Shown here: positions 1-8,382 of the stretch, piece by piece
Numbering within the stretch: the first letter of the stretch is position 1
Layout of the letters: every line of letters begins with the position of its first letter
Source of the DNA: Carboxydothermus hydrogenoformans Z-2901
GTDB taxonomy: Bacteria > Bacillota > Z-2901 > Carboxydothermales > Carboxydothermaceae
Reading direction: 5' to 3'
Length of the DNA stretch: 64,000 nucleotides
NCBI RefSeq assembly: GCF_000012865.1
Contig: NC_007503.1
Span: 1,900,001-1,964,000 of the forward strand
Program-made: the position numbers and the translations under genes
Notes under the pieces: model-generated
The model's input: the letters and a program-made list of their open reading frames with translations, nothing else
What the model was told of the DNA's origin: nothing
The model's database searches: none

Positions 1-333
1 ACTTATGTTTTTTAACGCTTGAAAGTTACCGTAATATAAATTTAAATCCCGAACTTTAATTTTAACATCAGACAGCATCTCTTATCCTCCAATGCTGCAT
101 TAATCTCAACATGATTTAGACTTCTCACAACTCCTCTAACTTTTAGCTTCAGCTCACTTACTTTTTCATATGATTTATTATATTAATTTTTTATTGAGTT
201 TATATTATGGCAGAATTAAATTTTTCTTAACATAAACTGTTCAATTATTAAGTTCCCGCCTTTAACTTTCCCAGCACTAACAAATATTACCTGATTTTTA
301 AAGTTTAGTACATAAAAAAATTTAAAAAAGGCA

Positions 334-423
334 TTGCATGTTTACTAAATTAGTGGTATAAAAATACAATAAGCACACAACCTTCACCTTTTGCCCCCGG
401 AGTCTTCTCCGGTTATTTTTTTA
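334..423 (+). ncRNA. Candidate tiny RNA unit, copy 1
   Basis: A compact promoter-transcript-terminator unit. The -35 TTGCAT (334-339) and -10 TATAAA (357-362) are separated by exactly 17 bp, so transcription should begin near 369. The block CACACAACCTTC (374-385) and then TTTTGCCCCCGGAG (389-402) lead into a hairpin with arms CCGGAG 397-402 and CTCCGG 407-412, followed by a T-rich tract. The predicted transcript is about 55 nt with no start codon in a useful context. A second copy with the same architecture lies at 53361-53447. It could be a small regulatory RNA with a C-rich single-stranded part or an attenuated leader. No known RNA family is recognised. Confidence 0.5.
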
Positions 424-436
424 TGTATACAAAAAA

Positions 437-453
437 GCCTGCCTGAAGCAGGC
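437..453 (-). terminator. Intrinsic terminator of the 467-877 gene
   Basis: Perfect 6-bp hairpin GCCTGC / GCAGGC with a 5-base loop, just past the stop codon of the minus-strand gene. On the minus strand it is followed by a run of six T. Confidence 0.75.
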
Positions 454-466
454 CTGAACAATTTTC

Positions 467-877
467 TTAAAATTCCCCTCTAAACTCAAACACCTTTTTC
501 CCGGATACCGCCCTGTCTTCAATATAATTAGCAATTTCTTCTAACATGTACAAAAAATAATAATTGTAAAGTCGTGTAAACTTCTCAACAATTTCATGAT
601 ACCCTTCTACCGGCCACCGCTCCCCTTTCTCATCCATTTCCGTATTTTCTAAATAAAGCCGGTTAAACTCATCCTTTAGTTTGGCAAACTCTTTTTGCTC
701 CAGGTACTGCCGAATGAGCGGAACATCTTCAACCTTTAGCCGCAGTATTTCATAACCACCTTTATTTTCGTACTCACCAATCCCGAGCTTCTTCGGAACC
801 CGGTAAAGTTCCGGATCCTGAAGCCCAGCTACATACTTCCAGACCGTCTCATCTTCACAGTAAACGAATTTACCCAC
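467..877 (-). CDS. Hypothetical protein, 136 aa
   Basis: Not recognised. It is an acidic soluble protein with no signal peptide or membrane segment. The middle is rich in charged helices and the C-terminal third is aromatic (YNYYFLYMLEEIANYIED). The start is taken as GTG at 877 because a GGGAGG ribosome site lies about 7 bases upstream. It is divergent from the nurA-herA pair and separated from it by about 170 bp, which must hold both promoters. It has its own terminator. It could be an accessory gene of the defence island, but nothing in the sequence shows that. Confidence 0.6.
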   Translation of the reverse strand: MGKFVYCEDETVWKYVAGLQDPELYRVPKKLGIGEYENKGGYEILRLKVEDVPLIRQYLEQKEFAKLKDEFNRLYLENTEMDEKGERWPVEGYHEIVEKFTRLYNYYFLYMLEEIANYIEDRAVSGKKVFEFRGEF

Positions 878-1044
878 CGGCAGCCCTCCCGCAAAATTAA
901 GTTCATTATATTATTTCTCCTTCTCCTGTTTTTTTCCTGCTAATCAGGTATAAACAAAAGAAGGATTTTGTCAAATTTTGTTCAATAATATATTTAGCAA
1001 TATTTTCTTCTTCTACCATTAATGTTTAAGCAGGAGGTTCACCT

Positions 1045-2196
1045 TTGCTATACGACCTTGATATCACCGATTTTTTAAAAAAACTTTCCTATCTTCAGAG
1101 CTATGAAAAACAACTTTTGGAACGTTTTTGCAGTTACGCTCGCCAGTTAAAACAAAATTTAAAGCCAATTAGACCCTACACCACTTCGGCCATTTCCATC
1201 GTTGCCTCCGATGGTGGAGATAACCGGATATATTTCAACCCTGCGGTCTATGAGTTTGTCCGGGTTGCCTGCTCCATCTGGGATAAACCTTACTTTGATG
1301 TTTTTTCCTCCAGTGCCGGAGTTGAGCAATTTATTGCCCGAACCAAACCCGGAGAGTACGAATTTGGTCCGTTAAGAAGATTGTGTCAGGATTTAGGACT
1401 GGAAGTTACTGAACTTTCCCATCTTTTTACAAAGTTCAACAACCCCCGGCAATTTACCCTTTTAATGCGTGCCTATCGCGAAATAATCGAATGGGCCGTA
1501 CTTTATGATCTTTTAAATATTGAAAAACCTTTTCCTTTAAAGCAAGTAATTTTCATTCGTGATGGCCTCTTACGTTCTTTTGTTTTTAAGTGGGAAGTCT
1601 TTGCTAAACTCGATGATTTATTTAGAAAGAAAATTTCCAAATTAAAAAACCTGGGGATCGAGGCTTCTATTGTAGGCATTGCCAAACGAAGTGCAGTTCT
1701 AAGCCGGTTAGCAGTAGCCCTGGCCCTGGAGGAAACTTTTTTCCGTGAAGGTTCCTGGTACGTAGAAGTACCCCGGGAAATAGAAAAAGCCTGTTACGAG
1801 GGAATTGAAAGTTACATAACCACCAGAGAAGACCTGATAGCCATTTCTAATACTACTGCCTACCAGGCAATGGGTAAACTTTTTTTAGTAAAATTTGGTC
1901 CAGAAAAATATTCGCCGGTCTGGCCAGTAGACATTGCCGTCTGGCAAAAGGACGCAGCCGATAAAATATTAGGAAAGTTAATTTACGATGCCCGTCAGGG
2001 TTTTCCCATTCCCGACTACCCGCGGTCAGTACAGGAAGCTCATGAAAAAGCCAAAATTTCCAAAATTGAAATGATCGTTTTACAGGACGAAATTACAAGG
2101 CATTACGCCAGTGCATTTAATAAAGGTAACGGAGAAAAATTAGAGCGGTTTAAATACCTTGGTGAAAAGTTAAATACCTTCTTTAAGGGGGAATAA
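1045..2196 (+). CDS. nurA: NurA-domain 5'-3' nuclease
   Basis: NurA nucleases resect DNA ends together with the HerA hexameric ATPase, as known from archaea and some thermophilic bacteria. The family signatures are visible: an early acidic motif (IVASDGGDNR, about residue 50), a second one in the middle (VIFIRDGLLRS, about residue 173) and the late basic motif GIAKRSAVLSRL (about residue 211). The start is TTG at 1045, with AGGAGG 8 bases upstream. One base separates its stop from the next ATG, so it is translated with herA. In bacteria such pairs may serve repair or act in anti-phage modules; here the position next to CRISPR ancillary genes makes a defence role possible but unproven. Confidence 0.85.
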   Translation: MLYDLDITDFLKKLSYLQSYEKQLLERFCSYARQLKQNLKPIRPYTTSAISIVASDGGDNRIYFNPAVYEFVRVACSIWDKPYFDVFSSSAGVEQFIARTKPGEYEFGPLRRLCQDLGLEVTELSHLFTKFNNPRQFTLLMRAYREIIEWAVLYDLLNIEKPFPLKQVIFIRDGLLRSFVFKWEVFAKLDDLFRKKISKLKNLGIEASIVGIAKRSAVLSRLAVALALEETFFREGSWYVEVPREIEKACYEGIESYITTREDLIAISNTTAYQAMGKLFLVKFGPEKYSPVWPVDIAVWQKDAADKILGKLIYDARQGFPIPDYPRSVQEAHEKAKISKIEMIVLQDEITRHYASAFNKGNGEKLERFKYLGEKLNTFFKGE

Positions 2197-2197
2197 A

Positions 2198-4210
2198 ATG
2201 CTTTTTGAACCAAACAAAGTAATCGGTATTTTCAAAGGTTTTACCGAAAAAGGTCTTGAATTTGCCGCAGAATTAGTTTTACCTTACAACGCTTCCATGA
2301 TTGAACGCCCGCAATTAGGTCAGTTTATCTTAATTGAACTGGGCTCGGAAATAGAAGCTGCCCTGGGGCGCATTACCAAATTTATCCCCACCGGGCTCTT
2401 AACTACTCCCGAAGGGGAAGAATATTTTAACGCTTTAGGCCGACGGTCCGAACCCATTCCCGAAGATTTAAAAGAACAAAAACTTCGCTACCGGGTATAT
2501 GTAAAGCTTTTAGGTGCAGTAAAAATTGATGATAACGGAAAAATCGTTTATGTCCCATCCCAGCGCAGACTTCCCCATTTAGGCTCAAAAGTAGCCTGGC
2601 CCAGTGATGAAGTGTTGAGGGAAATTTGCAGTTTAAACCAGGGCAACACCGAAATCGGTCACTATGTTCTGGGAGAGTTTGTTTATTGCGGCAGTAAAGA
2701 AGAACCAGATAATCCTATCTTCCGCTCTTTGGACCCCAAGCTTCCTATAAGCTTTGATATAAAGAACCTTATTGCCCGCAGGACTTTAGTCTTTGCCCGG
2801 GCCGGCTATGGAAAATCAAATCTTATGAAACTTTTACTTTCTGAACTTTACCGCAAAACCCCTACCACCGAAAAAGGTTTAAAAGTTGGTACTCTGGTTT
2901 TTGATGCCGATGGTGAGTATTTCTGGCCAGACCAGGTTAAAAATAGGCCGGGGCTTTGTAACGTTCCCCATCTGGTAGAAAAAATAGTTATCTTCACCAA
3001 CCGGCCTGCTCCCAATGAATATTACCAAAAATTCATTGCCGGACCGGTTACCCTTAATGTAGCTGAATTTCGTCCACAGGATGTAATCCACCTTTGTATT
3101 CCACCGGAAAAGCAAACCAATCAAAACGTGGTAAAACTTCGTTCTTTAAGCCAGAGTTCCTGGGAACAAATGGTAGAATTAATTCATAAAGCCAGTTTGC
3201 AGGCCCCCGACGAAAAAATTGCCGAACTTTTAGGATACAGTCCTGAACAGGCAAACGTCTACCAAGCCGAAATATCCGCCGCTAAAAGTAACATGTTTAA
3301 TATCATAAAAACTCTGCACCATGACCCCGACAGTAATTTAACCGAAGGGGTTAAAAAAGCTCTATCCGAAGGCGCCCTGGTAATAGTGGACATAAGCCTT
3401 TTAAGTTCCTCGGCCAGTGAAAAACTGGCAGGGCTTTTACTCAAAAAAATCTTCGACCACAACCAGGAGAACTTCACCAGCGGCCAGCCCATCATCCCGG
3501 CCATAGTAGTATTGGAAGAAGCCCAATCGGTCCTGGGAAAGAATCTCGACGATAGCAGTCCCTTTGTAGAATGGGTTAAAGAAGGCCGGAAATACGACCT
3601 TGGTGCGATCTTAATTACCCAGCAGCCCGGCTCCATAGCTCCGGAAATCCTAAGTCAGGCAGACAACTGGTTTGTCTTCCACCTACTATCGGAAAACGAT
3701 GCTCAAACTTTAAACCGTTTTAATTCCCATTTCAGTGATGATATTTTGGCCCATTTAATTGGCGAACCCATTCAGGGCAACTGCTATATGTGGAGTGCTC
3801 CCCGGCAGCCTTTTGTGCTCCCGGTCAGGGTTAAAAACTTTGAAAAGCTCTACTCCGCCTCCTGCCAGACTCCCTTTGATAATACTTTAGTTGAAACAGT
3901 TATTAAAGCCACACAGGAAAAAACGCGGAAAAAGTTAATCGCTATTTATAACATTCTTTTACAAAACAAAACCAGATATCGTTATGACCAGAATACCGTT
4001 TCCTTGAGGGCCGATATTTTTTATCACCAAATTGTCGAAGCCTTTAAAAATCGTGGTATTAACGAAATCCCTTCATACGATAAAATTTTAGATTATTTAA
4101 GGCGGATTTTTGGTAATTCTGAAGTTTACCGGGATAAAAACAGCGACAATCAGGATATCTTTAAAATAAACCTTAACGCCTGGAATAAAAAAATAGAAAA
4201 AAAGCAGTAA
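2198..4210 (+). CDS. herA: HerA-like FtsK/VirD4-type ATPase
   Basis: 670 aa. It carries an N-terminal HAS-barrel-like region (about 1-130), a Walker A (ARAGYGKSNLM, residues 200-210) and a Walker B (AIVVLEEAQSVLG, about 436-448). A segment with the QQPGSIAPEIL motif follows, as in DUF87/HerA proteins. The C-terminal 100 residues look like a charged winged-helix-like extension. HerA forms a hexameric DNA translocase that powers NurA, and the immediate neighbour is nurA, so the pair is called with good confidence. A conjugative coupling ATPase is unlikely: there are no membrane helices and no transfer genes nearby. Confidence 0.88.
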   Translation: MLFEPNKVIGIFKGFTEKGLEFAAELVLPYNASMIERPQLGQFILIELGSEIEAALGRITKFIPTGLLTTPEGEEYFNALGRRSEPIPEDLKEQKLRYRVYVKLLGAVKIDDNGKIVYVPSQRRLPHLGSKVAWPSDEVLREICSLNQGNTEIGHYVLGEFVYCGSKEEPDNPIFRSLDPKLPISFDIKNLIARRTLVFARAGYGKSNLMKLLLSELYRKTPTTEKGLKVGTLVFDADGEYFWPDQVKNRPGLCNVPHLVEKIVIFTNRPAPNEYYQKFIAGPVTLNVAEFRPQDVIHLCIPPEKQTNQNVVKLRSLSQSSWEQMVELIHKASLQAPDEKIAELLGYSPEQANVYQAEISAAKSNMFNIIKTLHHDPDSNLTEGVKKALSEGALVIVDISLLSSSASEKLAGLLLKKIFDHNQENFTSGQPIIPAIVVLEEAQSVLGKNLDDSSPFVEWVKEGRKYDLGAILITQQPGSIAPEILSQADNWFVFHLLSENDAQTLNRFNSHFSDDILAHLIGEPIQGNCYMWSAPRQPFVLPVRVKNFEKLYSASCQTPFDNTLVETVIKATQEKTRKKLIAIYNILLQNKTRYRYDQNTVSLRADIFYHQIVEAFKNRGINEIPSYDKILDYLRRIFGNSEVYRDKNSDNQDIFKINLNAWNKKIEKKQ

Positions 4211-4814
4211 AAAAGCCCCAGATTAATATTAGGGCCGAAGACTTTTTTAACCTCATTTTAATAAAAAAAATAACATTGGTTATCGGCTTTTCAATAAAAC
4301 TTTTGCTGTTTTAAAACTATTTTTTTCCAATTTCAATACCTAAAACTTTACACCCTTTTTTAACTATCCAAATCCTCTCAGGTCTTTTTTCATTTCTAAT
4401 TTCATAGCTTAAGTCGGATCCAAAAAATACTCAAATGTCATTAAAGTTAAAGCGCCAAAAATTCGGTACTTCTTCAGGAGAGCCTATTTTAAAGTTTTAT
4501 CATCAACACCAGAATTAAGTAAATTTCTAATATAACAGAAAATTCCAATTTAGAAATTCAAAAAATTAGCACCAAAAATCCTCAACGTTATATTAAATAT
4601 TAAGTTATACCATTTTTTGTTTTGGTAAGTTGGATCCATTCTGCATTTTTTACATTAGTTTCATCCTTATTTTTCCAGTACATCTCATAGTGATTCTTAG
4701 TAAAACTCATTTTGGGAGCCTTAGAAACAAGGCTTCCAGAAATATGCAAAAACCATAGCAACTTCTAATTTCCATTTACCCTGAATATTCGCAAGGAAAT
4801 TCAAACTTCCTTTT
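4211..4814 (-). pseudogene. Decayed coding remnants, no intact gene
   Basis: About 600 bp without an open frame of useful length. On the minus strand two stretches still read like protein. One ends at 4605 (…HYEMYWKNKDETNVKNAEW…) and runs back to about 4760 with a frame break. The other ends near 4319 (…KRPERIWIVKKGCKVLG…). They look like pieces of one or two broken genes upstream of, and possibly once part of, the minus-strand CRISPR ancillary block. Family not recognised. Confidence 0.35.
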
Positions 4815-5936
4815 TTAATAATAAAATTCATCCAGGTTAGAATTTAAATATTCAACAGCAGCTTCTTTCTGTCTTTCACTTTTTGCGTTAGTATCTACCA
4901 CAAAACTAACCGTCCAGCCTTGTCGTGAAATAATTCCCACAATTTCTCCTCTTTTTAAAATAAAGCCTTCTCTTTTAGGTAAGTCTGGATTTAAATAGTT
5001 GGTTCGGCAGGTGCGAACAAATGGAACTTTTTTTATGATTTTGTTCATTATTCTTATAACCAGCTCCCGGTCAGGCCAGTTATGGTCCTGCAGTTTTTCC
5101 ACAAAAACTTTGGACTTTTCGGGAATAATCGGCGGCAGATACTCTTGCCGGATAGTTTGCCAGCGAGATTTCAGGGTTTCATGAAATATTTGGCCTGCCG
5201 TTGAAAGTTCTATATAAGTTTTGCCCTCGATTACTTCTCTATTAATTAATGGCTCAATTTTTTCATCAAGTTCCTCATATTTTACCTCTTCCAGTTCTAT
5301 TAAATCCTTTGCCCCGTTATCCAAAACCGTAAATAAATAATTGTATTTCAGCCACAAATCCTGATCCAGAGAAAAAGGCAGTGGCGGAAAACTTATGATT
5401 TCTGAAAATTGCTCATGTTTGTAGTAAACATTTACCCCCAGCGCTTGGCCAAGCATTACCGCCACAGCAATCTGCGCTTTATAACCACCTGTGGCATTGA
5501 TAAGGCAATTTTCGCTGCCATACTCCCTTAGTACTCTGGCCATCTGTTTAATTAAATTTCTTAACCCTTCTCTTCTAAAACGTTTGGGTTCCTTGTCCAG
5601 TAAGCCCTCTATCACTACTAAATTTACCTGGATACCCTTCCCATGGTAAAATCTTTCCAGGATTTTACCGACCTTTTCGCCATCGGGTGTATCGGAAATC
5701 AGAAAATGGAGCCGGAAATTTTCCCCAATTATACCTCTATATCTCAATTCAAAGATAGAATTTATCTCTGCCCCGCAATTTCGGTCGCTTTCCGGAAAGC
5801 TGGCCAAGATATCGGCAACCCTGGCATAATCATTTTTCTCAAGAGCGTCCAAAGCAACTTCGCGTAAAACCGCATTTTCAAAGCGATTAAAATTTCCCAG
5901 AAGGCTTGTTCCAACTGTACAAAGGACGTTTTTCAT
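4815..5936 (-). CDS. CARF-domain CRISPR ancillary protein (TIGR02619-like)
   Basis: 373 aa. The N-terminal Rossmann-like CARF domain shows a phosphate-loop-like start (LCTVGTSLL, residues 5-13) and the ligand-site motif INATGGYKAQ (about 145-154), as in the APE2256/TIGR02619 group. A winged-helix-like middle follows (ELSTAGQIFHETL). The last 90 residues (from about 280) form a separate basic domain with RTCRTNYLNPDLP. No HEPN R-x4-H is visible. The protein should bind cyclic oligoadenylate made by Cas10 and switch on its C-terminal effector part. A RelE-like ribonuclease, as in the known CARF-RelE protein Cami1, is a possibility that the sequence alone does not settle. It is the last gene of the minus-strand CARF/WYL block. 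Confidence 0.75.
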   Translation of the reverse strand: MKNVLCTVGTSLLGNFNRFENAVLREVALDALEKNDYARVADILASFPESDRNCGAEINSIFELRYRGIIGENFRLHFLISDTPDGEKVGKILERFYHGKGIQVNLVVIEGLLDKEPKRFRREGLRNLIKQMARVLREYGSENCLINATGGYKAQIAVAVMLGQALGVNVYYKHEQFSEIISFPPLPFSLDQDLWLKYNYLFTVLDNGAKDLIELEEVKYEELDEKIEPLINREVIEGKTYIELSTAGQIFHETLKSRWQTIRQEYLPPIIPEKSKVFVEKLQDHNWPDRELVIRIMNKIIKKVPFVRTCRTNYLNPDLPKREGFILKRGEIVGIISRQGWTVSFVVDTNAKSERQKEAAVEYLNSNLDEFYY

Positions 5937-5955
5937 TCTCTTTCCTGCCTTCCTT

Positions 5956-7329
5956 TTATTTTTTGTAGCTATTTAATTTGTTTTTTTGATAAAAATTTAC
6001 AAACTCTTTTAAATGCTCGCTTAAACGATTTTTAAACTTTTCAGCACTTATATCTTTTCCGGTATATTGACAGTGAGCCAATTCATTTCTAAAAATACTA
6101 ACTTTATTTAAGAGTTTATATGCTTTCACTAAAGCTTCCTCAGATAAGATTTTATAAACAAAATCCCTGTATTGTTTTACTTCATCATTCCACTTGTCCT
6201 CAGGTATTTCAAGTGCAATCGTAGTTGCAATTTTCCCCTGCAATTCACGACTATTTTGATCTTTTTCATCAAAGCCATTTAATAAACAAAGTGCAGTTAT
6301 AATATTTTCTCTTAAAAAAGTATATCCCTGCATAACCAAATCATGTTCTAAACACCAAGCAGTTATATGATTAATATTCTCAACCACATCCTCTGTAAAG
6401 TTTTTAAAATTCTCCTTGATTTTATTTATGATGGGATAAAACGGCTTTAATTCTGGTATTTCATCATAAGCCGCATTTTCCAGCATTTCTTTTAAACTTT
6501 CCACTATTCCAGGTTTGTGGTTCAATATTACCCTTTGCCCATTTGCTTCTATGGTTCTTGTTTCTCCCGCTAAGTCTAATGCTCTACAAGTTGCAATACT
6601 TAATGAAAATTTATTAATTTCTCTTGCAATTTTCTGCAGCAAATTATTGTTTCTTTTTACTTCAGGACTTTCAATTGACTTAAAACCTTTTTGAGCTAAA
6701 GCAGCAATTCGACCAGCATTCCCAGAATTAAGAAAGCTATCTGCAGCCAAAACCCAATCAGAAATTTCAAGAAAATAATTTAAACTTATTACAGGAGCTA
6801 CTCTGTCATTTACATCAGGATATTTTTCTTCTACTTCACGAACCGGGCCCAGTACTTCAAAGGCTCCATAATAAACACCTAAAATATTAACGTTTTTTAA
6901 AAGTCTCGTATAATTTAAAATTATCCCTGTTAAAAAAGGTAAACTTCTAAAGCTGTGGGTCAAATCAAAAACCAAGTTATCATTTTCTTCAACTTCATTG
7001 TATATTTTAGAAAAAATTTTTATTATCTCATTTTCAAATAACCCAGAAGGTACCATAACATTCCGAAATTTAAATTTTGGATTTCTTTGCTGGTATTCAT
7101 TAAACACTTCAACTAACCCAGGATAACCTTCTCCTTTTAACCAATTTTTTTCAAAAGCTTCATCGGTAGTAAAAATTACTGCTTCAATTTCATAAGAAAA
7201 TTTTTTCGTCAATAATTCGACTAAAGCCATTTGAATAAAATAACTCGGACTTGAAATCTCCTCTTCAAATTTATAACGACAAGGAATATATTTATTTGTC
7301 CCAAGAAAGGAAATTAATTTTACTCTCAT
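5956..7329 (-). CDS. csx1: Csx1-type CARF-HEPN ribonuclease (TM1812/TIGR02221 family)
   Basis: The family-defining motif FDLTHSFRSLPF is at about residues 118-129 in the CARF half. The C-terminal HEPN domain contains FRNELAHCQ, an R-x4-H ribonuclease site, at about residue 413. Such proteins are activated by cyclic oligoadenylate and cleave RNA indiscriminately, giving type III immunity its abortive arm. I place the start at ATG 7329 (457 aa) because AGGGGAG lies 10 bases upstream; longer in-frame starts to 7398 lack a ribosome site. It sits between the TIGR02619-like protein and two WYL regulators, all on the minus strand with short gaps. Confidence 0.85.
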   Translation of the reverse strand: MRVKLISFLGTNKYIPCRYKFEEEISSPSYFIQMALVELLTKKFSYEIEAVIFTTDEAFEKNWLKGEGYPGLVEVFNEYQQRNPKFKFRNVMVPSGLFENEIIKIFSKIYNEVEENDNLVFDLTHSFRSLPFLTGIILNYTRLLKNVNILGVYYGAFEVLGPVREVEEKYPDVNDRVAPVISLNYFLEISDWVLAADSFLNSGNAGRIAALAQKGFKSIESPEVKRNNNLLQKIAREINKFSLSIATCRALDLAGETRTIEANGQRVILNHKPGIVESLKEMLENAAYDEIPELKPFYPIINKIKENFKNFTEDVVENINHITAWCLEHDLVMQGYTFLRENIITALCLLNGFDEKDQNSRELQGKIATTIALEIPEDKWNDEVKQYRDFVYKILSEEALVKAYKLLNKVSIFRNELAHCQYTGKDISAEKFKNRLSEHLKEFVNFYQKNKLNSYKK

Positions 7330-7401
7330 CAAGCACCCTACTCCCCTAAATCTGAATCTGAAATTTATCCTCTTAACATAAATACAAAAGTTATACAAGA
7401 A

Positions 7402-8382
7402 CTATTTAACCTCATAAACTTTCATAAGCCTTTTTATACTTTCCACCATCTCCCGCCGTAATTCTCGCGGTTCAATTACCTCCACCGACGAACCAAAGGA
7501 ACGAAGCCAAAAAAGTAAATCGCTTACCCCCGTAACTTTATCTTCCCAAAGTAAGCTTCCATCTTCCAGAAATTTTAACCCCCTAAAGCCCCGGGCTTTT
7601 AATTCTCTTTGGGCTTTCTCAATGACGTTAGCTTCCGGTAAAAAACGAATTTTTACCTTGACTTCTTCGCCAGCATCCATCCCCCAGCGATTTTTGAAAA
7701 AACTTTCTATTTGAAAACCTTCCGGAATTTCTGCTTTCTTTTGCTCGAATAACACACCGGTTATGCGGTCAATTCTAATAATTTCTGGCTTGTAAAATTT
7801 TTGTTCTTCAAATCCAACCAGGTACCAGAAGCCATCGTGCTTGTAATATACAAGCCCAGCAGGATTAAACACCACAGTATTGTTTTTACTTTCTTCAGAA
7901 ATCGCATAGGTAATCTTAATTTTTAATTTCTCATAAACTGCAGTTTCAATCTTTTGCATTATCTCCTGTTGTTCCTGAGATATCGTCACCCCAGGAATCC
8001 TTTTGTGCGTATAAGTTTTTGCCGTTTTAGTTACCCAATCTTTTTCTTCCTTGCGTATTTTCCGGGCAAAAATTTTTAAAAGTTTTTCTCCCGTTTCCCC
8101 GGCCTCCTGAACAATCAGCGTCTTTTCTTCCGAACTAAGCTGCAATACCGGAATTTTTAAACCATACCCTTCACAAATTACAACCTCATTTTCTCCATCT
8201 TCATCAATAAATATCCCGGAAAACTCATTTAAAAATTCATGGGCAGAAACTTCATTAAGAAAACTCCTAAGCGAATCTTCAGTAACACCAAGAAGCAGAG
8301 CAGCATCCTCTAAACTTATCTCCTCCATTGCTGCATGAAAGTTTATTACTTTTATAAGTTCTTTAAACTCCCGGCTATTCAT
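7402..8382 (-). CDS. WYL-domain transcriptional regulator, second of pair
   Basis: 326 aa. The N-terminus is a short helix-turn-helix-like region (LEDAALLLGVTEDSLRSFL, about 25-43). The middle holds a WYL domain with GFWYLVGF at about residues 184-191, followed by the IIRIDRITG strand typical of the family. A WCX-like C-terminal segment is present. WYL proteins bind nucleic acid or nucleotide ligands and often control CRISPR or DNA-damage genes. The gene overlaps the upstream WYL gene by 8 bp, so the two are co-translated and may form a heteromer like PafB/PafC. Its position directly before csx1 suggests control of the ancillary block, which is inference. Confidence 0.8.
   Translation of the reverse strand: MNSREFKELIKVINFHAAMEEISLEDAALLLGVTEDSLRSFLNEVSAHEFLNEFSGIFIDEDGENEVVICEGYGLKIPVLQLSSEEKTLIVQEAGETGEKLLKIFARKIRKEEKDWVTKTAKTYTHKRIPGVTISQEQQEIMQKIETAVYEKLKIKITYAISEESKNNTVVFNPAGLVYYKHDGFWYLVGFEEQKFYKPEIIRIDRITGVLFEQKKAEIPEGFQIESFFKNRWGMDAGEEVKVKIRFLPEANVIEKAQRELKARGFRGLKFLEDGSLLWEDKVTGVSDLLFWLRSFGSSVEVIEPRELRREMVESIKRLMKVYEVK

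Noticed and set aside
334-423. A cyclic di-GMP (GEMM) or other known riboswitch
   Set aside because: The conserved block has no GEMM-type core and the transcript ends at once in a terminator with no gene downstream on that strand.
2198-4210. Conjugative coupling ATPase instead of HerA
   Set aside because: No membrane helices, no relaxase or transfer genes nearby, and a NurA gene lies directly upstream.
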